Source: Candidatus Omnitrophota bacterium (GTDB taxonomy: Bacteria; Hinthialibacterota; Hinthialibacteria; OLB16). Taken from it: DNA of 64,000 nucleotides. The stretch covers positions 1 through 64,000 of the forward strand of contig JACKFH010000012.1 in assembly GCA_020632575.1 (NCBI GenBank). Direction: 5' to 3'. Position numbers and translations under genes: made by a program. Each line of letters opens with the position of its first letter. Positions within the stretch are counted from its first letter, which is position 1. The notes under the pieces were generated by a model, which was not told the DNA's origin, did not search any database, and worked only from the letters and a program-made list of their open reading frames with translations. Shown here piece after piece: positions 25,943-34,371 of this stretch.

Positions 25943-26122
25943 TCATGGGGCCATGTCCTCTCCCTCGCATTCTTCGCTGGACTTCTCTCGTTTCCGTTTG
26001 GCCACAGCGCGTTTGAGGAGGTACTCGATCTGGCCGTTGACGCTACGAAGTTCCTCATCCGCCCAACGGTTGATCTCTTCCCACAGATCTGGATTGATTC
26101 TCAGGAGGAATTTTTTCTTCAA
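25943..26122 (-). CDS. Small Arc-type ribbon-helix-helix DNA-binding protein
   Basis: A 59-aa protein starting at TTG 26122, with GGGAGG 7 bases upstream. It reads K-K-K-F-L-L-R-I-N-P-D-L-W-E-E-I-N-R-W-A, then D-E-E-L-R-S-V-N-G-Q-I-E-Y-L-L-K-R-A-V. That is the Arc/RHH pattern of beta-strand, helix, the turn S-x-N, and second helix, with the N-G-Q-I-E-Y-L-L segment typical of the Arc family. A charged tail of about 17 residues follows, ending E-D-M-A-P. It should dimerise and bind DNA. It lies downstream of the SPFH gene on the same strand, separated by a 70-bp repeat. No toxin gene is adjacent, so it is more likely a regulator than an antitoxin. Confidence 0.75.
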   Translation of the reverse strand: MKKKFLLRINPDLWEEINRWADEELRSVNGQIEYLLKRAVAKRKREKSSEECEGEDMAP

Positions 26123-26223
26123 TGAGATTCCTCCCGATTCCGATTTTGATTCAGGTTCATTGGTTCTTTCGTTTTCTTACCTCTACCGACCAATTCAGTC
26201 GGTCTTCTTCCGGCCCCCTCCGT

Positions 26224-26293
26224 GTCATTCCTACGAAGGCAGGAATCCAGGGGGCAGGCCCCGGCCCTGGATACCCGCCTCTGCGGGTATGAC
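26224..26293. repeat. 70-bp double-hairpin repeat, copy 2
   Basis: Ends GTCATTCCTACG and TGCGGGTATGAC with an internal GGGGCAGGCCCC-like centre. The left half has diverged (CTACGAAGGCAG) while the right half keeps CCCGC/GCGGG. It lies between the SPFH gene and the RHH gene. Confidence 0.75.
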
Positions 26294-26377
26294 GCATTCG
26301 GTTTCCTTTTACTAATCAGCGGCCGCCTGCTGCACGCTCGGAATGACACCATTTGGAGTGGGGTAAGAGGAATGAAA

Positions 26378-27271
26378 TTACCCATACAGAGTCCCGGTAT
26401 TGATCACGGGGTGCGCCTCACGCTCTCCGCACAGGACGACCAGGAGGTTGCTGACCATCGAGGCCTTCTTCTCTTCGTCCAGTTCGACCACGCCTTCTTT
26501 TTCCAATCGTTCCAAAGCCATTTCGACCATTCCGACCGCTCCATCGACAATGGTCTTTCTGGCCGAAACGATTGCCGAGGCTTGTTGCCGTTTGAGCATG
26601 GCCTCCGCAACCTCCTGGGCGTAGGCCAAATGGGAGAGTCTCGCCTCTTCCACAATGACTCCGGCTTTCCAGAGTCTTTCGGTCAATTCTTTTTCGAGCG
26701 CCTCGGACACTTTGTCGATATCCCCTCGGAGAGAAACGGTGTCCTCGGTCTCTTCCCATGAGTCGTAGGGATAGGAACTCGCCAGGTGGCGCAACGCCGA
26801 TTCGCTTTGGGTTTGAACGTAGTACTCATAGTCGTCGACATCGAATAGCGCCGAATAGGTGTCTTTCACCCGCCAGACCACAATGAGCGCGATCTCGATT
26901 GGATTGCCCGTGTAGTCGTTCACCTTGAGTCGCTCGCCGTTGAGGTTTCTGGCCCGCAGAGAGATGTTCCACTTGGACATCAGTGGATTCACCCAATAGA
27001 AACCGTTCTTTTTCACCGACCCCTTGTAGTTTCCGAATAGCACCAGCACCCCCGCCTGATTCGGTTGCACGATCATGAAACCCACCGAGACGAAGATCGC
27101 CAGCAACAGAAGGAATATCGATCCGCCCACCATCCAGCCACCCCATGGCGCTCGGCGCTCGAGTCCCATGACCCCGTCGATGAACAAGTAGATCGACAAA
27201 AGATACATCGCAATGTTAATCGCCAACATCAACCAACCAGACAACGCCTTCCTCTCAATTTCCTGTGTCAT
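26378..27271 (-). CDS. SPFH/Band 7 domain protein
   Basis: A 297-aa SPFH protein distinct from HflK, HflC and the flotillin. Two hydrophobic segments near the N-terminus (about 12-32 and 45-68) are followed by V-Q-P-N-Q-A-G-V-L-V-L-F-G-N-Y-K-G-S, the Band 7 entry motif. W-R-V-K-D-T lies near residue 140 and a helical tail contains A-M-L-K-R-Q-Q-A-S-A-I-V-S-A-R. ATG 27271 (M-T-Q-E-I-E-R-K) is chosen because GGAGG lies 9 bases upstream. It is flanked by copies 2 and 3 of the 70-bp repeat and followed by the RHH gene. A role in membrane organisation is inferred from family only. Confidence 0.88.
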   Translation of the reverse strand: MTQEIERKALSGWLMLAINIAMYLLSIYLFIDGVMGLERRAPWGGWMVGGSIFLLLLAIFVSVGFMIVQPNQAGVLVLFGNYKGSVKKNGFYWVNPLMSKWNISLRARNLNGERLKVNDYTGNPIEIALIVVWRVKDTYSALFDVDDYEYYVQTQSESALRHLASSYPYDSWEETEDTVSLRGDIDKVSEALEKELTERLWKAGVIVEEARLSHLAYAQEVAEAMLKRQQASAIVSARKTIVDGAVGMVEMALERLEKEGVVELDEEKKASMVSNLLVVLCGEREAHPVINTGTLYG

Positions 27272-27377
27272 GATGTCTGACCTCCGACATTTCATTAAAG
27301 TAGGTAAATGATATCACAATGATTTTACATTACAATCTCTCTTCAGAAACCTCGGCCATTCGAGTAAGCCATCAGTC

Positions 27378-27447
27378 GTCATACCCGCGCAGGCGGGAAT
27401 CCATGGGGGAGAGACCGGCTGTGGATACCCGCCTGCGCGGGTATGAC
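27378..27447. repeat. 70-bp double-hairpin repeat, copy 3
   Basis: Ends GTCATACCCGCG and CGCGGGTATGAC are perfectly complementary. Both internal CCCGC/GCGGG hairpins are intact, making this the best-preserved copy. It lies upstream of the SPFH gene in the gap before the MBOAT gene. Confidence 0.82.
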
Positions 27448-27555
27448 GGTTATGAGTGGCGGAAATGAAGGGTATGGGCGCCCATTCTTTTCTTCGCTCT
27501 TTACCTGATTGGCGAAAACCGGGAATAATCCCCCCTCTTTCATATCGATCTCATT

Positions 27556-29094
27556 ATGGTCTTCAGCTCAATTACGTTCCTTTTCCTATTCCTACCGGTC
27601 GTCCTGGTCCTCTATCATCTGCTGTTTTTGCCGGTGACCCTGGGTTGGCATTCGTCCTTTTGGCGGCGAGCGAGCAATTGTTTCCTACTTCTCGCCAGCC
27701 TTCTCTTTTATTTCTGGGGGGAGGATTACCTGGTTTGGATCATCGTCACCTCGACCCTGATCGATTATTTTTGCGGTCTCTTGATTGCAGGGGGACTGGG
27801 GGGTGGGGAGATCCACCGCCTGGATCCAAATCGAAAAAGGACGGCCCTTCAGAAATTTGGCCTTATCTTCTCGATCTGTTCCAACCTCGCCTTTCTTGGG
27901 TTCTTCAAGTACTTCAACTTTGGGATCTACAACTACAACCGCGCGATGGGCGCATTCGGTTTGGAGAGCCTCCAGTGGCTGGATGCCGCGTGGATCGCGC
28001 TTCCATTGGGAATCAGTTTCTACACCTTCCAATCGATGAGTTACACGATCGATGTCTACCGGGGCGAGGTGAAGGCGACGCGGAATCTGATCGACTTCGC
28101 CTGCTATGTGACCATGTTCCCCCAGCTCGTGGCCGGACCGATTGTCCGATACCGCGATGTCGCTCGAGAACTGGTTTCACGGAGAATCACTTCGGAGGAG
28201 TTCGCTTCCGGAGTCAGCCGTTTCATCATTGGGCTCGCCAAGAAAGTGCTGATTGCAAACACGGTGGCGGTCGGCGCGGATCAGGTCTTTGCTCTTCCCG
28301 ATAGCGAACTCACTTTCTCATTGGCCTGGTTCGGAGTGATTTGCTACACGCTCCAGATCTATTTCGATTTCTCCGGTTATTCCGACATGGCGATCGGCCT
28401 CGGTCGGATGTTCGGTTTCAATTACCTGGAGAATTTCAATTACCCCTACATTGCCCAATCCATTCAAGATTTCTGGCGGCGCTGGCACATCTCCCTTTCG
28501 ACCTGGTTCCGTGACTATCTGTACATCCCTTTGGGCGGCAGTCGGGGGTCGGGGGCTCGAACCTATTTCAACTTAGTCACGGTCTTCTTCCTCTGCGGGT
28601 TCTGGCACGGAGCAAGTTTCACCTTCATCGCGTGGGGGCTATATCACGGTTTTTTCCTGGTCATCGAGCGGGTCGGGCTCTTGCGGTTTCTATCCAGAAT
28701 GCCGAGAGGCGTTCGTCACGCCTACGCGGTCCTTGTGGTCATGGGGGGGTGGGTGCTCTTCCGATGCGCCGGAAAGTTCGCGCAGGCGATCGCTTTTTAT
28801 CAGGCCATGATCGGAATGGGGCGGGGAACCGGTGAGCAGTATGGACTCGACATCGTCATGACCGCCGATATTGCCCTCGCCATCCTCCTCGGGATCCTAT
28901 TTTCGGCGCCGGTTCTTCCTTACCTCCACCAATGGATTCGAGATCGAATCCACAGTTCGGGATCTGTCGGGAGAATTTTGGGTGAAGCGGGTTTTTCGAG
29001 TCTCCGAGTGATCGGTCTGGCAACGCTATTTGGATTGAGCGCGATGTGGCTTTCCGCAGGGACCCACAACCCGTTCATCTATTTCCGGTTCTGA
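27556..29094 (+). CDS. MBOAT-family O-acyltransferase (AlgI/DltB type)
   Basis: A 512-aa polytopic membrane O-acyltransferase that passes acetyl groups across the membrane for exopolysaccharide acetylation. It has about 11 hydrophobic segments. The MBOAT signature region W-R-R-W-H-I-S-L-S-T-W-F-R-D-Y-L-Y-I-P-L at about residue 310 and the catalytic-His segment C-G-F-W-H-G-A-S-F-T-F near residue 350 are intact. Q-L-V-A-G-P-I-V-R-Y also matches AlgI. The next gene, 10 bp downstream, encodes an AlgX/AlgJ-like protein, the usual periplasmic partner. No polysaccharide synthase is near, so the acceptor polymer is unknown. No good Shine-Dalgarno is visible at ATG 27556. Confidence 0.93.
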   Translation: MVFSSITFLFLFLPVVLVLYHLLFLPVTLGWHSSFWRRASNCFLLLASLLFYFWGEDYLVWIIVTSTLIDYFCGLLIAGGLGGGEIHRLDPNRKRTALQKFGLIFSICSNLAFLGFFKYFNFGIYNYNRAMGAFGLESLQWLDAAWIALPLGISFYTFQSMSYTIDVYRGEVKATRNLIDFACYVTMFPQLVAGPIVRYRDVARELVSRRITSEEFASGVSRFIIGLAKKVLIANTVAVGADQVFALPDSELTFSLAWFGVICYTLQIYFDFSGYSDMAIGLGRMFGFNYLENFNYPYIAQSIQDFWRRWHISLSTWFRDYLYIPLGGSRGSGARTYFNLVTVFFLCGFWHGASFTFIAWGLYHGFFLVIERVGLLRFLSRMPRGVRHAYAVLVVMGGWVLFRCAGKFAQAIAFYQAMIGMGRGTGEQYGLDIVMTADIALAILLGILFSAPVLPYLHQWIRDRIHSSGSVGRILGEAGFSSLRVIGLATLFGLSAMWLSAGTHNPFIYFRF

Positions 29095-29104
29095 GGAAAC
29101 GAGC

Positions 29105-30283
29105 ATGGATCGAATAGCCCACCGGATCGAACGTTTCACACAATGGCTGATGATCATCGGCTTCATGGTTCTCCTATGGGCGCCCCTGTCGGATCAGGTT
29201 TTCGATTGGGGACCGAAGATCGACCTGGGCGAGAAACGGAACTTGGCGGGTTTCGCCTCCCTTGAGAATGTGTCTGTGGCCGAATTCCCCGACGCTTTCG
29301 AGAAGTACTATGACGACCAGTTCGGTTTGCGGTCGATGCTTGTGCGAGGCTACCGATTGATCACCAGCCGTCTCCTCGGCCTCTCGACTGAGAAAGTGCT
29401 CATCGGCGAAGACGGCTGGCTCTATTACTCGGGTCCGGTCATCGATGATTTCATGGGGCGGCGAGAGAGTCCCTACGATCACTTTGACCGTTGGAAGGAC
29501 AAACTGGAAACCTGGACCGACTGGTTTACCGAAAGGGACATGACCTACCTTTTCGTCGTTGCTCCCAACAAGGTCACCATCTATCCCGAACATCTCCCCG
29601 AACGGTACCGCAAGCGAGCGGGAAGGACTCGCATGGACCGTCTAAAAGAATACTTGGCGGAGAATTCCAGAGTCCCCCTGTTCGACCTGCGCGAACCCAT
29701 GCGTGAGGCCAAGGACCTCGGCTTGGTCTACCACCCCAACGATTCCCACTGGACCGACCTCGGCGCCTTCATCGCTTTCCAAGAAATCTGTCGGGAGATC
29801 TCATCCGCCACGGGCGTAAATATGGATTGCGGCTCGATAGAGGACTATCGATTCGTAAACCAGGTTCATGAGGGTGACCTAGGGGAAATGATCGGTTTCG
29901 GAAAGGCTTTTTCGGTCGATTCCCTCACCCTCGAACCGAAGACCCCCTTCCACCAAGCGCAATATATGGACCGCCCCGAAGGCGCCGATTGGCTCTGGCA
30001 TGGAATGCTTCTCAAGGAGAATCCCGAGAAGACTGGAAAACTCCTGGTCTTCCACGATTCCTTCACCCGGCATGGCCTCATCGACTTTCTCGGCGAGCAA
30101 TTCAATCGAAGCGTCTTCGTCTACCTCCGCCGACCCAGCTTCGAATCGGTTCGGTACATGGTCGAACGAGAAAAGCCGGATGTCGTCATCGAGGAAATGG
30201 CGGAGAGATTCTTGAGCCTTTGGCTTAAGGACGAGGACTTGTTCTATGAAGAGGATTCACAACCCAGAACGGAAGGGGAATAA
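29105..30283 (+). CDS. AlgX/AlgJ-like SGNH acetyltransferase partner
   Basis: A 392-aa protein with an N-terminal membrane anchor (residues 14-32) and a periplasmic SGNH-like domain of the ALGX/AlgJ family. Diagnostic parts: I-G-E-D-G-W-L-Y-Y-S-G near residue 105, V-A-P-N-K-V-T-I-Y-P-E near 155, the catalytic-type P-N-D-S-H-W-T-D-L-G-A near 213 (Asp-x-His), and L-V-F-H-D-S-F near residue 315 supplying the likely serine nucleophile. It would finish polysaccharide acetylation with acetyl groups supplied by the MBOAT protein encoded 10 bp upstream. The start ATG has GAGG 8 bases before it. The acidic C-terminus (E-E-D-S-Q-P-R-T) is unremarkable. Confidence 0.85.
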   Translation: MDRIAHRIERFTQWLMIIGFMVLLWAPLSDQVFDWGPKIDLGEKRNLAGFASLENVSVAEFPDAFEKYYDDQFGLRSMLVRGYRLITSRLLGLSTEKVLIGEDGWLYYSGPVIDDFMGRRESPYDHFDRWKDKLETWTDWFTERDMTYLFVVAPNKVTIYPEHLPERYRKRAGRTRMDRLKEYLAENSRVPLFDLREPMREAKDLGLVYHPNDSHWTDLGAFIAFQEICREISSATGVNMDCGSIEDYRFVNQVHEGDLGEMIGFGKAFSVDSLTLEPKTPFHQAQYMDRPEGADWLWHGMLLKENPEKTGKLLVFHDSFTRHGLIDFLGEQFNRSVFVYLRRPSFESVRYMVEREKPDVVIEEMAERFLSLWLKDEDLFYEEDSQPRTEGE

Positions 30284-30299
30284 AGACCGGAAAAAGCCA

Positions 30300-30391
30300 T
30301 GGCGGAGGAGGGGGGATTCGAACCCCCGGTAGAGTTTTACCCCTACGACGGTTTAGCAAACCGCTGCCTTCAGCCACTCGGCCACCCCTCC
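30300..30391 (-). tRNA. tRNA-Ser(GCU)
   Basis: A 92-nt class II tRNA. The 5' acceptor GGAGGGG (30391-30385) pairs with CTCCTCC, followed by discriminator G and an encoded CCA (30302-30300). The anticodon loop TTGCTAA sits on a 5-bp stem, giving GCU for AGC/AGU codons. A long variable arm with GTAGGG/CTCTAC and a T-loop TTCGAAT are present, as expected for tRNA-Ser. Confidence 0.96.
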
Positions 30392-30610
30392 GCTGGGGTT
30401 TTGGAATATTCCAGCAATCCATTCCAATTGTCAATCATTTCACCAGAAACCTCCGATTCTAGCTGGATTATGGGGCCGAAAGAAAATTTCAGGGCCGGGA
30501 TTGAAAAATCTGTTTATTTTGAATAGTCTTGTTTTGGGGTTGGATGCCCTCGCCCGTCAATTTCCCCGGACTGCTCGCCGATTCATATCCATGGGTGGCG
30601 AAGGGGCATC

Positions 30611-30826
30611 ATGACACTGACTCAATTTGTGGTTGGGATTCTATTCGGGATCGTTCCTCTCCTGCTGGGGATGAAAATCAGAGACAATCCGGAATTGGTG
30701 GAGGAAATCGGCGCTTTCGGTTCATCCGGAAATTGGTCCGAATCCCATTCCAAACTACTGGCTTGGTTCCTGATCATGGTCGGGATTTTTGACCTCGTGC
30801 TCTTTTTCATCGATATGTCGGCTTAA
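30611..30826 (+). CDS. Small two-TM membrane protein
   Basis: A 71-aa protein with two predicted membrane helices (about residues 5-21 and 48-67) joined by a polar loop containing K-I-R-D-N-P-E-L-V-E-E-I. AAGGGG lies 4-5 bases before ATG 30611. No family is recognised and no partner is obvious; the next gene (NHL protein) is 61 bp downstream on the same strand. The preceding 219 bp (30392-30610) between the tRNA and this gene show no further feature. A chance ORF cannot be excluded, but the alternating hydrophobic and charged blocks favour a real protein. Confidence 0.5.
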   Translation: MTLTQFVVGILFGIVPLLLGMKIRDNPELVEEIGAFGSSGNWSESHSKLLAWFLIMVGIFDLVLFFIDMSA

Positions 30827-30887
30827 GCCCTAGACACAATCCTCCCATTCGTCCAACCATTAGACCTCGATTCTTGGAGGTCACACC

Positions 30888-31895
30888 ATGCTGTTCGTCC
30901 GCGTTACGATTCTCTGTTGCGTTCTCATTCTCTTCATTCCCCCATCAATCGGCGGCGGTTATCCAAAGATCAACCTCGCCATCGGTTACGAGGTCGACCC
31001 CGATTGGCCCGATCGCCCGGATGACATCAAGTGGCGTTACATGACCGGTGTGGCGGTGGACTCGCAGGACCGAGTCTGGACCCTTAATGCCATCGATCCA
31101 CCGGTGCAGGTCTATGACACCGAGGGGAATTTCATCAAATCCTGGGGGGAGGGGATGTTCAATAAACCCCACTTCATCCGGATCGACCCGAAGGGGTTTG
31201 TCTGGTGCGCCGATTATGGGAACCACACGGTTCGAAAATTCACTGAGGATGGCGAGCTGCTGCTGACTCTCGGCACGATGGACATGCCCGGCCGGGATGA
31301 GGACCACCTCAATCGCCCCACCGATGTGGCGGTCACCCCGGAGGGAGACATCTTTGTCACCGATGGGTATGGCAACAACCGGGTTGTCCACTATGACAAA
31401 GATGGAAATTTCATTAAGTCCTGGGGGGAATTGGGAATCGGCCCTGGAAATCTCAGCCAACCTCACAGTATCGCGGTCGACTCACGAGGACGCCTCTATG
31501 TCGGCGAACGGAACAACTGCCGCATCCAAATTTTTAATCAGGAGGGTGAATCGCTCGAGCAATGGCGCGATCTGATCAACCCCTGGGGGATTTGGATCAC
31601 GCCCAAAGATGAAATCTATGTCTGCGGGTCCTCGCCCGCGCGATGGACCGAGAAATGGAGCAATCTCGGAAACCCACCCACGAACCAACTCCTCCTGCGC
31701 CTCGATACCGAGGGGGTTGTCCAACAGATCTGGACCTTCCCGTTGGCCAAGGAGGGGGAACTCATCCCGGGAACGCTCGATTGGGCCCATGGCCTCGCGG
31801 TTGATTCCAAGGGCAACCTCTATATTGGGGACGTGGCCGACAACAGCCCGACTCACCGCGTGCAAAAGTTTGTCCGACTGGCCCCGGAAGATTGA
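30888..31895 (+). CDS. Secreted NHL-repeat beta-propeller protein
   Basis: A 335-aa exported protein: a signal peptide of about 23 residues (M-L-F-V-R-V-T-I-L-C-C-V-L-I-L-F), then NHL-type blades with the repeated pattern V-D-S-x-D-R-V-W, Y-D-T-E-G-N-F-I-K-S-W-G, Y-D-K-D-G-N-F-I-K-S-W-G and V-D-S-R-G-R-L-Y-V-G-E. Two blades share N-F-I-K-S-W-G exactly, indicating recent internal duplication. It resembles the lyase-like half of peptidylglycine alpha-amidating enzymes, but catalysis cannot be claimed. GGAGG precedes ATG 30888 by 7 bases. It is monocistronic, with a palindromic repeat downstream. Confidence 0.82.
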   Translation: MLFVRVTILCCVLILFIPPSIGGGYPKINLAIGYEVDPDWPDRPDDIKWRYMTGVAVDSQDRVWTLNAIDPPVQVYDTEGNFIKSWGEGMFNKPHFIRIDPKGFVWCADYGNHTVRKFTEDGELLLTLGTMDMPGRDEDHLNRPTDVAVTPEGDIFVTDGYGNNRVVHYDKDGNFIKSWGELGIGPGNLSQPHSIAVDSRGRLYVGERNNCRIQIFNQEGESLEQWRDLINPWGIWITPKDEIYVCGSSPARWTEKWSNLGNPPTNQLLLRLDTEGVVQQIWTFPLAKEGELIPGTLDWAHGLAVDSKGNLYIGDVADNSPTHRVQKFVRLAPED

Positions 31896-31963
31896 TTCAG
31901 AAATGCCTACGCGATAATCACACTTTGTTTTTTTGATCCCGTTGCGGTTATCCGGTCTCGCTC

Positions 31964-32026
31964 GTGGGAGCGGCATCTTGCCGCGAATGAAAGACCCGCG
32001 ATTCGGGGCAGGGATGCCCCTCCCAC
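31964..32026. repeat. 63-bp palindromic repeat, copy 2
   Basis: Same family as 18972-19035: GTGGGAG-C-GGCATC at the left, GATGCC-C-CTCCCAC at the right, with the identical internal string GACCCGCGATTCGGGGCAGG. One base is lost in the left arm (TTGCC for CCTGCC). It fills the gap between the convergent NHL and rmuC genes. Confidence 0.75.
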
Positions 32027-32073
32027 GGCACAAACGACACGCAAGAAATTAGACTTCAAAATTCACGAATCCT

Positions 32074-33501
32074 TCAGGCGCCCCGATCCACATCCGCCTG
32101 CACAAGATCCGGAAGGAGATCGATCTGCTCGACATCCTGGATCTCCACATCCGTGTCGATCGACAGATCCCGAAACCGACGGGTGCTGACCAGGACTCGT
32201 TTCTCCAGGGTCGAGAGCGAACGGTTGTAGGATTGAGTCGCCTTCCGAAGGTTGTGGCCGAGGTCTTCAAAGTGTTCGGCGAGACCGGCCACACGGTCAT
32301 GAAGTTCTTTCCCTAGTTTGGCGATCTCCCTTGAATTGGCCGCCACCTTCTCTTGCTGCCAGCCATAGGCCACCGCCTTGAGGAGGGCGATCAGGGTGGT
32401 GGGGCTCGCTAGGATCACCCGATTGCGCGCTCCTTCCTCGATCAACGACGCCTCAGCATGAAGGGCCGCGCTGAAGTAGACCTCCCCCGGGAGAAACAGC
32501 ACCACGAAATCGGGAGTGAATTCGAATTGTTTCCAATACTCCTTCATGGAGAGTTGACGAATATGGGAACGAACCTGTTGCGCGTGCTGGGCCAGGTAAA
32601 TATCCCGCTGTTCCGAGGAATCGGTCTCGACCGCGTTGAGGTAAGCGTCGAGCGAGACTTTTGAGTCGACAACAATCTTCTTGCCGCCCGGGAGGTTGAC
32701 AATGAGATCGGGACGGAGAACTCCGCCCTCCTCGTTTTGGGTGGAGACCTGTTCTTGGAAATCGCAGTACTCGCTCATCCCCGCGAGCTCGACAACGTTC
32801 CGTAGTTGAATTTCACCCCATTGTCCGCGCGCCTGCGGGCGACGCAAAGCGTTCACCAGTTTCGAGGTTTCCGTTCGGAGGTTTTCCTGAGTGAGGGTCA
32901 GGGACTTCAGTTGCTCGGTGATGGATCCATAGTCGTGGTTCCGGCCCTTTTCCATCTCCTCAATTTTCTTGTCAAATTTTTCAAAGGTTTCCTTAACCGG
33001 AGCGAGAAGACCGGCCACCGCCTCCTTGCGTTGATCGAGGTCGCTCTTGGCCTCTTTCTGATAGTTCTCCAGTTGCGCCTTTGCCAGCTCGAGGAAGGAG
33101 GAGTTGGATTTCTTCAACGCCTCGGCGGCTAAGTTCTCGAAGGTCTCTTTCATCTTTTGAGTCCCCTGCTCGAGGATCGCCAGTTTCTCTTCGGTGGATT
33201 TCCGCTCCTGGTCCAGAGTGGTCTCCAGCTCGGCCAGTTTTCGATCCCTTTCCGAGAGTTCCTTGCGGTTCAACTCCAAAGTCTCGGAAAGAGAATCTTT
33301 GTCCTTGTCGGTTTTCCGTAGACGGTCCTCCAATTGGAAGAGCTGGTCGGCTAGGACCGCTCGCTCGGACTCGGAGGCGGTCATCTCCTCCTGAACGGCT
33401 TTTTCGATTTTGGACTGATAGACTAAGCGTGCGGCGAAATAGGCGACACCGACCCCAAAAGCTAGGCCGATGGCGAGTGATAGGATCGCTTCCATCCCCA
33501 T
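32074..33501 (-). CDS. rmuC: RmuC family protein
   Basis: A 475-aa RmuC homologue; the family limits inversions and recombination at short inverted repeats and has a PD-(D/E)XK-like nuclease core. An N-terminal TM (about 5-22) is followed by a long coiled coil (about 30-195). The conserved core reads G-Q-W-G-E-I-Q-L-R-N-V-V-E-L-A-G-M, R-P-D-L-I-V-N-L-P-G-G-K-K-I-V-V-D-S-K-V-S-L (the D and K of the nuclease fold) and V-V-L-F-L-P-G-E-V-Y-F-S-A-A. ATG 33501 has GGGAG upstream. Given the many inverted repeats in this genome its presence is apt, though that link is speculation. Confidence 0.92.
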   Translation of the reverse strand: MGMEAILSLAIGLAFGVGVAYFAARLVYQSKIEKAVQEEMTASESERAVLADQLFQLEDRLRKTDKDKDSLSETLELNRKELSERDRKLAELETTLDQERKSTEEKLAILEQGTQKMKETFENLAAEALKKSNSSFLELAKAQLENYQKEAKSDLDQRKEAVAGLLAPVKETFEKFDKKIEEMEKGRNHDYGSITEQLKSLTLTQENLRTETSKLVNALRRPQARGQWGEIQLRNVVELAGMSEYCDFQEQVSTQNEEGGVLRPDLIVNLPGGKKIVVDSKVSLDAYLNAVETDSSEQRDIYLAQHAQQVRSHIRQLSMKEYWKQFEFTPDFVVLFLPGEVYFSAALHAEASLIEEGARNRVILASPTTLIALLKAVAYGWQQEKVAANSREIAKLGKELHDRVAGLAEHFEDLGHNLRKATQSYNRSLSTLEKRVLVSTRRFRDLSIDTDVEIQDVEQIDLLPDLVQADVDRGA

Positions 33502-33598
33502 GATGTTCTCCCCCTCTTTTTCAATCAACTCTTCTTCGGCCCGGTGGTTCGGTCTCGGCCCTTTCCGAGACTACTCCCATTCCGCACCGATCGCTCGG

Positions 33599-34015
33599 CT
33601 AAGTGACCACCCCTATGGTCAACAAGATATTAGCATAAAGCCGTTGGTCTCCGGTGGCAACCGCCAAACAGGTGTTCGGTGAGGAGGCGGCCTCATAGAA
33701 GGCGAATCGCTCCAACCGGTCGAGTTGGGCTTGGTCTCCTAAGAGATCCTGGAATTCCTTGAAGATCGGCGCGTCTTTCCCATCCGCCGGTTGCATCACC
33801 TCCGCCGCCTCGACGTTGATAGCCGATAGAATTGCCTCGAGGACTTCGGTCACCAGAACTTTCCCCGGGGAGAGGTTCAGGTAGACCAATTCGGCGTTGT
33901 CCCCCGCCTTGGTTCCATGCGGGAAGTTGCCGTCGGCGATGAGAATTTTGGATCCGTGACCGGAACCAGCCAGAGCGGCGAGGATGTCGGGATGAATGAG
34001 TTGTCCTTTCAGCAT
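33599..34015 (-). CDS. RbsD/FucU family sugar mutarotase
   Basis: A 138-aa protein of the RbsD/FucU fold, which interconverts anomers or ring forms of ribose or fucose. The N-terminus M-L-K-G-Q-L-I-H-P-D-I-L-A-A-L-A-G-S-G-H-G-S-K carries the catalytic-type histidine and the H-G pair; I-A-D-G-N-F-P-H-G follows. The C-terminus reads D-Q-R-L-Y-A-N-I, the position of the family's Y-x-N/C-terminal motif. I use ATG 34015 because family similarity starts there, although the frame stays open to 34141. It resembles FucU slightly more than RbsD in length. No sugar transporter is nearby. Confidence 0.82.
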   Translation of the reverse strand: MLKGQLIHPDILAALAGSGHGSKILIADGNFPHGTKAGDNAELVYLNLSPGKVLVTEVLEAILSAINVEAAEVMQPADGKDAPIFKEFQDLLGDQAQLDRLERFAFYEAASSPNTCLAVATGDQRLYANILLTIGVVT

Positions 34016-34210
34016 GGCCTTTAATGTCCTCCGATACCGCGGATATGAGCGGATTTTGGGTGAAGATGCCACTCTTACGGAAACCTTCCTAGAGGGGTGT
34101 CTCAAGGGGGTTGGCTTTTCAGGCCAAGGAAAACCCGGCATACTATAGTCAAGGGAATGGCCTCCTCGCCGATCCTAGTAATAGGTTTCGTTTAGGATTG
34201 TGAGTTGGGG

Positions 34211-34234
34211 TCCGAAGGAGGAATGTTCTTCGGA
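34211..34234. other. Small hairpin upstream of clpC
   Basis: TCCGAAG (34211-34217) and CTTCGGA (34228-34234) form a perfect 7-bp stem with a 10-base loop, 138 bp before the clpC start. It may be a regulator site or leader hairpin. No CtsR or CIRCE-type site was recognised in the 230-bp gap 34142-34371. Confidence 0.3.
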
Positions 34235-34371
34235 GGAAGGCTGCGTACTTTTTTTCAATTCCCGGAGGGGAAGAGGCGAGGATTGGTCGTTTTCCCACGG
34301 TGTCACCAAGCCTGGTTCTCGCTCCCCTCATTGACGATTCAACAATCCTAGATGCCAAGGAGTATTCTGAT

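Noticed and set aside
21601..27447. CRISPR-like reading of the 70-bp repeats
   Set aside because: Copies are kilobases apart with genes between them, with no regular spacers and no cas genes.
34142..34149. ACTATAGT palindrome as a -10 element
   Set aside because: No -35 box at a workable distance on either strand.
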